A stretch of DNA of 11,604 nucleotides from an uncultured Bacillota bacterium (GCA_949297205.1 CASFSH010000141.1:1-11604), one strand, 5' to 3'. Numbered from the stretch's first letter, positions 1 through 7,499 are shown. Translations and numbers: made by a program. The notes: generated by a model not told the origin, from the sequence alone.

Positions 1-66
1 GCAGGACAACAGAAAGTTCTTGCAGAATTGCAGAAACAATATGATGAATTTCTTGCAAGTAAATAA
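1..66 (+). CDS. C-terminal end of a probable sugar ABC transporter substrate-binding protein (partial)
   Basis: The window opens inside a reading frame (frame 1) that reads 21 residues, ending QYDEFLASK, then TAA at 64-66. A helical tail rich in Gln, Lys and Glu that ends in a short FLASK-like stretch is typical of family 1 extracellular solute-binding proteins for sugars in Firmicutes. If that is right, this is the lipoprotein that captures a sugar or oligosaccharide outside the cell for an ABC importer. Only the tail is visible, so the family call rests on resemblance alone. A clear terminator follows 27 bases after the stop, so this gene ends its own transcript and is not co-transcribed with the dehydratase downstream. 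It could be an unrelated protein with a similar C-terminal helix. Confidence 0.4.
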   Translation, partial: AGQQKVLAELQKQYDEFLASK

Positions 67-92
67 TACTGTTGTTTAACATGAATAATTTT

Positions 93-123
93 AAATACTG
101 CGTCTATACAGGCGCAGTATTTT
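93..123 (+). terminator. Rho-independent terminator of the upstream gene
   Basis: AAATACTGCG (93-102) pairs perfectly with CGCAGTATTT (113-122). Two further inner pairs (T103-G112, C104-G111) leave a six-base loop. The 3' arm runs straight into a T tract (119-123). It lies 27 bases after the stop of the partial gene and isolates it from the promoter that follows. Confidence 0.8.
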
Positions 124-132
124 TGCTTAAAA

Positions 133-192
133 ATATAATAAAATAGCTTAATATCTATTGAAATATGTATTTTTTTGTGATATAATAAAATA
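133..192 (+). repeat. 13-bp direct repeat ATATAATAAAATA, two copies
   Basis: The 13-mer ATATAATAAAATA occurs exactly at 133-145 and 180-192, 47 bases apart. The downstream copy contains the -10 box of the dehydratase promoter. The upstream copy has a TATAAT (134-139) but no -35-like hexamer 17 bases before it. In DNA this AT-rich the match could be chance, or a leftover of a local duplication. Confidence 0.4.
158..186 (+). promoter_or_regulatory. Strong sigma-A type promoter with extended -10, for the dehydratase operon
   Basis: TTGAAA at 158-163 (5 of 6 consensus), a 17-base spacer, then a perfect TATAAT at 181-186. The bases before the -10 are TGA (178-180), so it is an extended -10 element. 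Transcription should start near 193, giving a 5' untranslated leader of about 85 bases. Three GTGAT pentamers at 177, 194 and 213 overlap and follow the -10, where a regulator could bind. The leader is AT-rich, with a TAATAA/TTATTA inverted repeat close to the start codon, and I recognise no riboswitch in it. Confidence 0.75.
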
Positions 193-277
193 AGTGATAA
201 TAGAAAACAATTGTGATTAAATTGCGAATTACATAAATAATAATATTTTATTATATAAGAAAGAGAGATGGGTAATT

Positions 278-2809
278 ATGGCAGAGTTTCAAACGCCGGA
301 TATCCTTATGAGTCCGAGAATAAAAAAACTCATAGATAATCTTTTTGAAAAGATGCCCGAAATTGAATCAGACAGGGCTGTGCTGCTTACTGAGAGTTAT
401 ATGCAGACAGAGGGACAGCCTATTGTAAGACGGAGAGCACTGGCATTTAAACATATACTTGAAAATATTCCGATTACTATTAGGGATAATGAATTGATTG
501 TGGGAAGTGCTACAAAAGCACCGAGAGGATGCCAGGTTTTTCCGGAATATTCTTATGAATGGCTTGAAGCAGAGCTTGATACTATTTCTACAAGAATTGC
601 AGATCCATTTTATATCTCTGAAGAAAATAAACAAATTCTGAGAAAAATTTATCCATATTGGAAGGGTAAAACAACAAGTGAACTTGCATCATCTTATATG
701 GCTCCCGAAACGCTTAAGGCTATTGAACACAATATTTTCACCCCCGGTAATTATTTCTATAACGGTATAGGACATTTTACGGTTAATTACGGAAAAATTT
801 TAAAAATAGGATATAAAGGATTGATAGAGGAGGCTCAGGCTGAACTTAACAGTTGTAATGTGTATGATCCTGATTATCCGAAAAAGAGCGAATTTTTAAA
901 TGCGGTTATTATTTCTGCAAATGCTGCAATTACATATGCAAGAAGATATGCTCAGTTAGCTTTGGAAATGGGTAAAAAGGAAAAGGATACTAAAAGACGA
1001 GAGGAATTATTCATAATAGCACAGAATTGTGCCAAAGTACCTGAAAATCCTGCTGAAACTTTCATGGAAGCATGTCAGACATTTTGGTTTATACAGATGC
1101 TTTTGCAGGTTGAATCAAGCGGACATTCTATTTCACCGGGACGTTTTGATCAGTATATGTATCCATATTATAAGGCAGATATTGAAAAAGGAACGATTAC
1201 AAGAGAATTTGCTCAGGAGCTTATAGATTGTATTTGGGTAAAACTAAATGATTTGAATAAAGCAAGAGATGCTGCTTCTGCTGAAGGATTTGCCGGATAC
1301 AGCTTATTCCAAAATCTCTGTGCCGGAGGCCAGACAAAGGAAGGCCGCGATGCAACAAATGAATTATCGTATATGTGTATTCAGGCTTCAATGCATACAC
1401 AGCTTCCTGCACCGTCATTTTCTGTAAGAATATGGAATGGTACGCCAAATGAGTTTATGCTTAGATGTGCAGAACTTACAAGAACAGGGGTAGGACTTCC
1501 GGCGTATTATAATGATGAAGTAATTATACCTGCTTTGATGAGCAGAGGTATAAAACTTGAAGAAGCAAGAGAATACAATATTATCGGTTGTGTTGAACCG
1601 CAGGTTCCGGCAAAAACAGACGGCTGGCATGACGCTGCATTCTTTAATATGTGCAGACCTTTGGAATTGGTATTTTCAAATGGATATGATAAAGGTGAGC
1701 TTATCAGCATACAGACCGGTAAAATTGAAGATATGAAAACTTTTGATGAATTTTTTGAAGCATACAAAAAGCAGATGAAGTATAATATACAGTTGCTTGT
1801 AAATGCCGATAATGCTATTGATTATGCACACAGAGAAAGATGTCCTCTTCCATTCCAGTCATCAATGATAGAAGATTGCATAAAAAGAGGTAAAACCATA
1901 CAAGAAGGCGGAGCAGTATACAATTTTACCGGGCCGCAGGGATTTGGTATTGCAAATATGACAGATGCATTAATAGCTGTAAAAAAACTTGTTTTTGAAG
2001 AAAAGCTATTGACTCTTTCAGAATACAAAAAGGCACTGGATGAAAACTTTGGTCATGGAATGACAGCAAAAGAGGCAACAAAAGCAACGCAGAAGGTTGT
2101 GGCTGATTTGGTTTCAAAAGGTAAAAATGTCAGCGAAGCACAAATTGAGGATATATTCAAAATGTTCATTGACGGTATTGCAACAGAGGAAGAAAAAGCA
2201 AAGTACAACAAATTGCTTGATAAAATTCATTCGTTGCCTAAATATGGAAATGATATACCTGAAATAGATTATTTTGCAAGAGATGTAGGAAATATATATA
2301 CAAAGGAACTGGAAAAATACAGAAATCCCAGAGGGGGTATTTTCCAAGCCGGTTTATATCCTGTATCTGCAAATGTTCCATTGGGCGAACAAACCGGTGC
2401 AACTCCTGACGGACGATTGGCTAATACTCCGGTTGCCGATGGAGTAGGACCTTGTTCCGGAAGTGATGTATGCGGACCTACTTCAGCTGCAAATTCGGTT
2501 GCGAAACTCGATCATGAAATTGCGTCAAACGGAACATTGTATAATCAAAAATTCCATCCGTCCGCATTGAGCGGTCTGACAGGATTGTCCGATTTTGCTG
2601 CATATATCAGAGCCTTTTTCGATCAGAAGGGTATGCATATGCAATTTAATGTTGTAAGCCGTGAAACTCTGTTAGATGCACAAAAGCATCCTGAAAATTA
2701 TAAGAATCTTGTGGTGAGGGTTGCCGGCTACAGTGCATTGTTTACCACACTATCAAAGTCACTTCAAGATGATATTATTAATCGTACGGAACAGGCATTT
2801 AACAGATAG
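278..2809 (+). CDS. Glycyl radical diol dehydratase (B12-independent propane-1,2-diol/glycerol dehydratase type)
   Basis: A cytoplasmic, oxygen-sensitive enzyme of 843 residues. This family removes water from 1,2-propanediol or glycerol, giving propanal or 3-hydroxypropanal, through a protein glycyl radical and a thiyl radical. The thiyl Cys438 and general base Glu440 sit in GCVEP (437-441). The glycyl loop RVAGYSALF has Gly817. His166 (GIGHF), His283 (SGHS) and Asp452 (GWHDAAFF) match the substrate-binding His, His and Asp of the glycerol dehydratase group, and the numbering agrees with what I recall for the Roseburia inulinivorans propanediol dehydratase. The PFL-like domain covers about 12-690 and the glycyl radical domain about 700-843. 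The N-terminus is short, with no long extension of the kind that targets microcompartments. The SD is a modest AGAGAG; an ATG at 268 is in another frame. The activase follows after 26 bases. A glycerol-specific or novel dehydratase remains possible; a choline lyase is less likely given the residue set. Confidence 0.85.
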   Translation: MAEFQTPDILMSPRIKKLIDNLFEKMPEIESDRAVLLTESYMQTEGQPIVRRRALAFKHILENIPITIRDNELIVGSATKAPRGCQVFPEYSYEWLEAELDTISTRIADPFYISEENKQILRKIYPYWKGKTTSELASSYMAPETLKAIEHNIFTPGNYFYNGIGHFTVNYGKILKIGYKGLIEEAQAELNSCNVYDPDYPKKSEFLNAVIISANAAITYARRYAQLALEMGKKEKDTKRREELFIIAQNCAKVPENPAETFMEACQTFWFIQMLLQVESSGHSISPGRFDQYMYPYYKADIEKGTITREFAQELIDCIWVKLNDLNKARDAASAEGFAGYSLFQNLCAGGQTKEGRDATNELSYMCIQASMHTQLPAPSFSVRIWNGTPNEFMLRCAELTRTGVGLPAYYNDEVIIPALMSRGIKLEEAREYNIIGCVEPQVPAKTDGWHDAAFFNMCRPLELVFSNGYDKGELISIQTGKIEDMKTFDEFFEAYKKQMKYNIQLLVNADNAIDYAHRERCPLPFQSSMIEDCIKRGKTIQEGGAVYNFTGPQGFGIANMTDALIAVKKLVFEEKLLTLSEYKKALDENFGHGMTAKEATKATQKVVADLVSKGKNVSEAQIEDIFKMFIDGIATEEEKAKYNKLLDKIHSLPKYGNDIPEIDYFARDVGNIYTKELEKYRNPRGGIFQAGLYPVSANVPLGEQTGATPDGRLANTPVADGVGPCSGSDVCGPTSAANSVAKLDHEIASNGTLYNQKFHPSALSGLTGLSDFAAYIRAFFDQKGMHMQFNVVSRETLLDAQKHPENYKNLVVRVAGYSALFTTLSKSLQDDIINRTEQAFNR

Positions 2810-2835
2810 GATGAGCTTGAAAGGAAAGTATAATT

Positions 2836-3624
2836 ATGCAGGAATATTTAGATACGCGGGGACGTATATTTGATATACAAAAATATTCAATTCATGACGG
2901 ACCGGGTATAAGAACGATTGTCTTTTTAAAGGGATGTGCATTCAGGTGCAGATGGTGCTGTAATCCTGAATCTCAAAGCTTTAAAATAGAGCATATGATG
3001 TTTGGAGGCAAGGATAAAGTTGTCGGAAAAGATGTAACTGTCAGAGAAGTTATAGAGGATGTATTAAAAGATATGCCGTATTACGTTAGATCGGGAGGCG
3101 GTATGACTTTATCAGGCGGTGAATCTTTATTACAACCGGAATTCGCAACAGCATTACTTCGTGCCGCTCATGAGTATGGAATAAATACTGCCATTGAAAC
3201 TACAGGTTTTGCCCCATTTGAGACTATAGAAAAATATTTGGAAAATCTTGATTATGTTCTTATGGATATAAAACATATGAATGAAGAAAAACATAAAGAA
3301 TTTTGCGGACAGTCAAATAAACTTGTATTGGAAAATGCAAAAAAAATAAAAGATTGGGGAGCAAATCTTACAATAAGAGTCCCTGTAATACCCGGTTTTA
3401 ACAATACTAAAGAGGAAATTTCCGATATAGCTGTATTTGCAAAATCACTGGGTGTTAAACATCTTCATCTTTTACCGTATCATAGAATGGGTGAGGATAA
3501 ATATGCAGGATTGGGCAGAGATTATATGTTAAAAGGAATAAAGCCTATGACAAATGAATATATGCAGGGATTATATGAGGCTGCATATAAGATATTTGGA
3601 GACGGATGCCAGATAGGCGGTTAA
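2836..3624 (+). CDS. Glycyl radical enzyme activase (radical SAM), compact form
   Basis: A 262-residue radical SAM protein that uses a [4Fe-4S] cluster and S-adenosylmethionine to abstract hydrogen from the glycine (Gly817) of the dehydratase just upstream. The cluster motif CxxxCxxC is Cys34, Cys38 and Cys41, followed by an extra Cys42 and NPESQ, the activase signature. DGPGIRT (21-27) precedes it. The SAM-binding GGE is at 94-96, and DIK (144-146) and LLPYHRMGEDKY (212-223) are also typical. Most non-PFL activases carry a ferredoxin-like insert with two more clusters right after the CxxxCxxC motif; here only about 40 residues separate it from the SGGGMTLSGGE stretch, and the only other cysteines are isolated ones near 157 and 258. 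The protein is therefore PFL-activase-like in size. AAGGA lies 10 bases before the ATG. It is co-transcribed with the dehydratase. Confidence 0.9.
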   Translation: MQEYLDTRGRIFDIQKYSIHDGPGIRTIVFLKGCAFRCRWCCNPESQSFKIEHMMFGGKDKVVGKDVTVREVIEDVLKDMPYYVRSGGGMTLSGGESLLQPEFATALLRAAHEYGINTAIETTGFAPFETIEKYLENLDYVLMDIKHMNEEKHKEFCGQSNKLVLENAKKIKDWGANLTIRVPVIPGFNNTKEEISDIAVFAKSLGVKHLHLLPYHRMGEDKYAGLGRDYMLKGIKPMTNEYMQGLYEAAYKIFGDGCQIGG

Positions 3625-3640
3625 ATTTGTATTTTGAAAA

Positions 3641-3680
3641 CTATAAGAAGGGTTTGCATTTTTTTGCAAGCCCTTTATAG
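3641..3680 (+). terminator. Hairpin after the activase, probable terminator
   Basis: AAGGGTTTGCA (3648-3658) pairs with TGCAAGCCCTT (3665-3675), with one G-T pair. CTATA (3641-3645) and TATAG (3676-3680) extend the stem past a two-base bulge. The T run lies in the loop rather than after the 3' arm, so termination may be partial and the next operon may receive some read-through. Confidence 0.5.
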
Positions 3681-3725
3681 ACGTAAAAAATATTTGTATT
3701 TTAATTGATTGGAAAGAGAACTATT

Positions 3726-4805
3726 ATGGATAAATTATTGGTGGATTTAAAAGAACATTCATATTACATTTACATTGAAAAAAATTTTGAAAATTTGTGC
3801 AATGTTTTAAAAGAAACCGGAATTTTTAACAAAATTTTAATTGTGACAGACAGTAATGTTGAGAAGTTATATTTAAAAGAAGTATATCAAAGACTTTCGG
3901 ATTTTGGATATGATGTGGGTGTCTCTGTTTTTAATGCCGGAGAAGCAAATAAAAATATGGACACAATACTAAAAATATGTAATGATTGTATTAAACATGG
4001 TATGGACAGAAAGAGTTCCGTTATTGCTTTAGGCGGCGGAGTTGTGGGAGATATGGCAGGATTTGCTGCAAGTATATATATGAGAGGAATAAATTTTGTT
4101 CAAGTACCAACCACACTTCTCAGTCAGTCGGACAGTAGTGTTGGAGGGAAAACCGGTATTGATTTCGGCGGTGCAAAAAATATTCTTGGTGCCTTTCATC
4201 AGCCTAAAGCAGTGTATATTAATGTGGACACTCTAAAAACACTTCCCAAACAGGAATTTATATCAGGTATGGGAGAAGTTATAAAACACGGAATTATAAG
4301 AGACAGGAACTTTTTTGAATATCTTATGAATAATAACGAAAGAATAAAAAAGCTTGATCCTGATGTTTTGGTAGAAACCGTGTATACAAATTGTGCAATA
4401 AAATCAAAAGTCGTTGAAATGGATGAAAAAGAATACGGTGTACGTGCAGATCTTAATTTTGGCCATACCATAGGTCACGCAATAGAAAGTTACTCCGATT
4501 ATAAATATACGCATGGGGCTTGTGTAGGTGTAGGTATGTTAGCCGCATCATATATTGCATTCAACAGAGGAATGATTACAGAACGAGAACTTGATAAAAT
4601 AAAAGATTTGTTATTAATGTATGATTTTGATATAAAGTTTGAAATCAGTGATAAACAGGCAATAATAAAATTAATGAATATGGATAAAAAGAAAGCTGGC
4701 GGCAAAATTAATTTTATATTGCCTGCACAAATCGGAGAAGTAAAAAAATATGATGATATTTCTGTTACGGAAATAGATGCAGCGTTGGATTTTATAAGTA
4801 AATAA
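3726..4805 (+). CDS. aroB: 3-dehydroquinate synthase
   Basis: A cytoplasmic NAD- and divalent-metal-dependent enzyme that makes 3-dehydroquinate from DAHP, the second step of the shikimate pathway to aromatic amino acids. From the ATG at 3726 it is 359 residues, the usual length. The frame also allows a TTG at 3705, but GGAAAG (3711-3716) is well placed only for the ATG. Visible motifs are the NAD-binding GGGVVGDMAGF (103-113), PTTLLSQSDSSVGGK (128-142), and the metal ligands Glu184 (GEVIKHG), His247 (NFGHTIGH) and His263 (THG); the 16-residue gap between the two histidines is the family spacing. It is separated from other aro genes and leads into lspA after 27 bases with no terminator, so the two are probably one transcript. 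I did not find a convincing promoter in the 45 bases before it. Confidence 0.95.
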   Translation: MDKLLVDLKEHSYYIYIEKNFENLCNVLKETGIFNKILIVTDSNVEKLYLKEVYQRLSDFGYDVGVSVFNAGEANKNMDTILKICNDCIKHGMDRKSSVIALGGGVVGDMAGFAASIYMRGINFVQVPTTLLSQSDSSVGGKTGIDFGGAKNILGAFHQPKAVYINVDTLKTLPKQEFISGMGEVIKHGIIRDRNFFEYLMNNNERIKKLDPDVLVETVYTNCAIKSKVVEMDEKEYGVRADLNFGHTIGHAIESYSDYKYTHGACVGVGMLAASYIAFNRGMITERELDKIKDLLLMYDFDIKFEISDKQAIIKLMNMDKKKAGGKINFILPAQIGEVKKYDDISVTEIDAALDFISK

Positions 4806-4832
4806 AATTAATTGTAAGGATGGAAAGAGTAT

Positions 4833-5297
4833 ATGTTATTATGGTTGCTTTTAGCAGCAGTGATTATTGTTTTTGATCAACTGGTCAAAATTTGGGTGGT
4901 AAACAGTATAGGGTTAAGCGATTCGCTAAAAATTATTCCGGGGATACTGGATTTTGTATATGTTAAGAATAAAGGTGCAGCGTTCAGCTTCTTGGCACAT
5001 AAAGAGTATGGAATAGTAGTATTAAGTGTTATATCTGTTTTGTTTTGTTTGGCAGTTATTTGGTATATGTTAAAGAAAAAACCAAAATCAAAATTATTGA
5101 TTATATCGTTATCTTTGATGGTTGGCGGGGCTGCAGGAAATGTAATAGACAGAATATTCAGAGGATTTGTTGTGGATTTTATAGAAGTGCAGTTTATTAA
5201 TTTTCCTGTTTTTAATATTGCGGATATTGCAATAACTATAGGTGCGGTTTTAATAATTATTTATGAAATATTTTATGACAAAATGAAAAAAGAATAG
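4833..5297 (+). CDS. lspA: Lipoprotein signal peptidase (signal peptidase II)
   Basis: A polytopic membrane aspartyl protease of 154 residues that removes the signal peptide of prolipoproteins after the cysteine is lipidated. Four hydrophobic segments are visible, near 2-22, 60-80, 86-105 and 128-148. The conserved blocks are NKGAAFSF (46-53), GGAAGNVIDR (98-107), GFVVDFI (111-117) and FNIADIAI (127-134). Asp115 and Asp131 are the expected catalytic pair. The ATG has GGAAAG five bases upstream. It lies between aroB and an RluD-type gene with gaps of 27 and 17 bases; lspA followed by rluD is a common order in Firmicutes. Its clients could include the putative lipoprotein at the left edge. Confidence 0.96.
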   Translation: MLLWLLLAAVIIVFDQLVKIWVVNSIGLSDSLKIIPGILDFVYVKNKGAAFSFLAHKEYGIVVLSVISVLFCLAVIWYMLKKKPKSKLLIISLSLMVGGAAGNVIDRIFRGFVVDFIEVQFINFPVFNIADIAITIGAVLIIIYEIFYDKMKKE

Positions 5298-5314
5298 AAA
5301 GGTATCCTTTTTAT

Positions 5315-6229
5315 ATGGAAAATATTATTTTAACGGTCGGAGAAAATGGCAATGGAGAAAGACTGGATAAATATATAGGAGAAGAGGTAGAGGATATTTC
5401 CCGTTCATTTGCGGCAAATCTTATAAAAGACGGAAAAATTATTGTAAATATTCATGTTGTCGATAAAAAAAGTAAATTAAATACAGGCGATATTATAGAA
5501 ATAGAACTGCCTGAGCCGGAGGAACTTGATGTTGTACCGGAAAATATTCCACTTGATATTGTTTATGAAGATGATGATTTATTGGTTGTTAATAAACCAC
5601 AGGGAATGGTTGTTCATCCGGCACCGGGTAATTACACCGGAACTTTGGTTAATGCACTTCTATATCATTGCGGCAGCAGTTTATCCGCTATTAACGGTGT
5701 TGTTAGGCCGGGGATTGTACATCGCATTGACAAGGACACAAGCGGTCTGCTTGTTGTGGCAAAAAACAATAACGCACATATTAAATTGAGTGAACAAATA
5801 AAAGACAAAAAGGCATTGAGAAAATATTGGGCATTGGTAAACGGAAAAGTAAAGGAGAATGGTACAGTCAATGCGCCTATTGCAAGAAGCCCTAAGGACA
5901 GAAAAAAAATGGCAATTTCACCAGGCGGCAGAGAAGCAATAACTCATTACAATGTATTGGATGTGTTTGATGGATATACACTATGTGAATGTATACTGGA
6001 AACAGGAAGAACTCATCAGATAAGAGTGCATATGGCGTCTATCGGTCACAGTGTTGTAGGGGATAAAACATATGGAATAAAAAAAGAAAAATTCAATTTA
6101 AACGGTCAGTTGCTTCATGCCAAGACCTTGGGTTTTGTTCATCCCGTTACAGGAAAACAAATGCTTTTTGAATGTGATATTCCGGAATATTTTAAAGAAG
6201 TTTTGAATATTTTAAAAAGAAAAAAATAA
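5315..6229 (+). CDS. rluD: RluA/RluD-family ribosomal RNA pseudouridine synthase
   Basis: A cytoplasmic enzyme of 304 residues that converts uridine to pseudouridine, in this subfamily usually in 23S rRNA. An S4 RNA-binding domain covers about 14-75 (ERLDKYI through GDIIEIELP). The catalytic domain follows from about 82 and contains HRIDKDTSGLLVVAK with Asp139 as the catalytic residue, the same number as in E. coli RluD. GRTHQIRVHMASIGHSVVGD is the second conserved block. The start is the ATG at 5315, with GAAAGG about 12 bases before it, overlapping the end of lspA. It is third in the probable aroB-lspA-rluD transcript. The exact target uridines cannot be read from sequence, and Firmicutes often carry several RluD-like paralogues, so the symbol is by family (YlyB-type in Bacillus). 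Confidence 0.92.
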   Translation: MENIILTVGENGNGERLDKYIGEEVEDISRSFAANLIKDGKIIVNIHVVDKKSKLNTGDIIEIELPEPEELDVVPENIPLDIVYEDDDLLVVNKPQGMVVHPAPGNYTGTLVNALLYHCGSSLSAINGVVRPGIVHRIDKDTSGLLVVAKNNNAHIKLSEQIKDKKALRKYWALVNGKVKENGTVNAPIARSPKDRKKMAISPGGREAITHYNVLDVFDGYTLCECILETGRTHQIRVHMASIGHSVVGDKTYGIKKEKFNLNGQLLHAKTLGFVHPVTGKQMLFECDIPEYFKEVLNILKRKK

Positions 6230-6261
6230 TAAATTGTGAATTTATCTTACAATTATTGATT
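6227..6261 (+). terminator. Weak AT-rich hairpin at the end of the pseudouridine synthase gene
   Basis: AATTGT (6232-6237) pairs with ACAATT (6249-6254), and ATT-type pairs extend it around a single bulged A, overlapping the stop codon. T-rich sequence follows (6260-6264). The stem is short and AT-only apart from one G-C pair, so it would be a weak terminator at best. It adjoins the next promoter. Confidence 0.3.
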
Positions 6262-6284
6262 TTTATTGCAGTGAATGATAATAT
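6256..6284 (+). promoter_or_regulatory. Probable promoter for the ddl operon
   Basis: TTGATT (6256-6261), 17-base spacer, TAATAT (6279-6284) preceded by TGA (6276-6278), giving an extended -10. The -10 hexamer matches consensus at only four of six bases. It sits in the 151-base gap between the pseudouridine synthase and ddl, the largest gap in the central plus-strand block, and would give a leader of about 90 bases. Confidence 0.5.
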
Positions 6285-6380
6285 ATTTAAAAGACACATA
6301 TGAAATAGAAAATACAATCGTAATATAGATTTTAAATAATATTAAAATGTTTTTTGAAAGCATCAGAATGGAGGATTTGT

Positions 6381-7460
6381 ATGGCGGATAAAAAAAGAAT
6401 CAAGGTTTGTGTAATATTCGGAGGTCAGTCACCGGAGCATGATATATCATGTATTTCGGCAGCATCGGTTATAAATAACTTAAATAAAGAAAAATACAGG
6501 ATAATTACAATAGGAATAACAAAAAAAGGCGAATGGTTTTTATATAAAGGAAAAACATCAAGGATTGAAAACGGCGAATGGAAAAAAGACAGCAAGAATT
6601 TAAAAAAGGCAATTATTTCTCCCGATGCAAAAGATAAGGCAATATTTGTTTTTGATGAAGATAAAATAAAAAAAATAAAACCTGATATTGTATTTCCCGT
6701 ACTTCATGGTGAATATGGCGAAGACGGAACAATACAGGGTTTGCTGGAATTGGCTGAGATGAAATATGTGGGAATGGGTGTTTGTTCTTCAGCAAATGCA
6801 ATGGATAAATCATTTACTAAAATTATATTTAAGAATGCAGGTATACCTCAGGCAGATTGGATAACGGTAAATGCATATGAATTGGAAAATATTAATGAAA
6901 CCGTATTAAGAGTGGAAAAAGAAATTGGATATCCATGCTTTGTAAAGCCTACATCTACAGGATCTTCTGTGGGTGTCGGAAAAGCAAAAAACAAAAAGGA
7001 ACTGATTTCAGCTTTGAAAAATGCGGCAAAATACGGAAGAAAGATATTGGTTGAAGAAAATATCGACGGACATGAAGTGGAATGTTCCGTTTTGGGAAAT
7101 GTAAATCCTAAGGCAGCAACGGTGGGAGAAATTATACCTGAAGTTGAATTTTATGATTTTGATGCAAAGTATAAAACAGGGACAACAAAACTCCAAATTC
7201 CGGCAAAACTGCCTACAGGTATAATAAATCAAATTAAAGAATATGCAGTGAGAGCATTTAAAGCTCTTGACGGCATGGGATTGGCAAGAGTGGATTTTTT
7301 TGTTAGATATAAGGATAATTCCATTGTTCTTAATGAAATTAATACTATGCCCGGATTTACAAGTATAAGTATGTATCCTAAATTATGGGAAGCAGTAGGC
7401 AAGAAATATTCGGAATTGCTGGATGAATTAATTGTACTTGGGATGAACAGAGTAAAATAA
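6381..7460 (+). CDS. ddl: D-alanine--D-alanine ligase
   Basis: An ATP-grasp cytoplasmic enzyme that joins two D-alanines to make the dipeptide later added to the peptidoglycan precursor. From the ATG at 6381 it is 359 residues; GGAGG (6370-6374) lies six bases before, so I prefer this to the TTG at 6354. Motifs are FGGQSPEHDIS (13-23), VLHGEYGEDGTIQG (107-120), the ATP-binding KPTSTGSSVGVG (189-200), the omega loop EFYDFDAKY (256-264), and the metal ligands Asp305, Glu319 and Asn321. Lys263-Tyr264 aligns with Lys215-Tyr216 of E. coli DdlB, the Y-type that prefers D-Ala over D-lactate, so ordinary D-Ala-D-Ala termini are expected. The loop residue aligned with E. coli Tyr212 is Phe260. It heads a run with the DUF1934 gene and a processing protease. 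Confidence 0.95.
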   Translation: MADKKRIKVCVIFGGQSPEHDISCISAASVINNLNKEKYRIITIGITKKGEWFLYKGKTSRIENGEWKKDSKNLKKAIISPDAKDKAIFVFDEDKIKKIKPDIVFPVLHGEYGEDGTIQGLLELAEMKYVGMGVCSSANAMDKSFTKIIFKNAGIPQADWITVNAYELENINETVLRVEKEIGYPCFVKPTSTGSSVGVGKAKNKKELISALKNAAKYGRKILVEENIDGHEVECSVLGNVNPKAATVGEIIPEVEFYDFDAKYKTGTTKLQIPAKLPTGIINQIKEYAVRAFKALDGMGLARVDFFVRYKDNSIVLNEINTMPGFTSISMYPKLWEAVGKKYSELLDELIVLGMNRVK

Positions 7461-7499
7461 AATACGTGTATTCCTGTATGCCTGATACGGAGGGGTAAT

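Noticed and set aside
256..264. Vancomycin-resistance (D-lactate) type ligase suggested by Phe in the omega loop of ddl
   Set aside because: These are protein residue positions in ddl: the Phe is at 260, aligned with E. coli 212; the specificity residue aligned with E. coli Tyr216 is Tyr264, so the enzyme is Y-type.
187..277. Riboswitch or attenuator in the dehydratase leader
   Set aside because: The leader is almost all A and T, with only a short TAATAA/TTATTA inverted repeat and no GC-containing conserved core or terminator-like hairpin.
278..340. Microcompartment-targeting peptide at the N-terminus of the dehydratase
   Set aside because: Only about 12 residues precede the conserved PRIKKLID start of the domain, no amphipathic extension is present, and no shell protein gene is in the window.
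368..2347. Several minus-strand open frames of 60-90 codons inside the dehydratase gene
   Set aside because: They are antisense to a gene with complete catalytic motifs, have low-complexity Cys/Phe/Ser-rich or Leu/His-rich content typical of reverse-frame translation, and lack good ribosome binding sites.
3705..3725. Upstream TTG start for aroB (seven extra residues)
   Set aside because: The GGAAAG site at 3711-3716 lies inside this extension and is spaced correctly only for the ATG at 3726.
6354..6380. Upstream TTG start for ddl (nine extra residues)
   Set aside because: GGAGG at 6370-6374 lies inside the extension and is six bases before the ATG at 6381, and MADKKRIKV is a normal Ddl opening.
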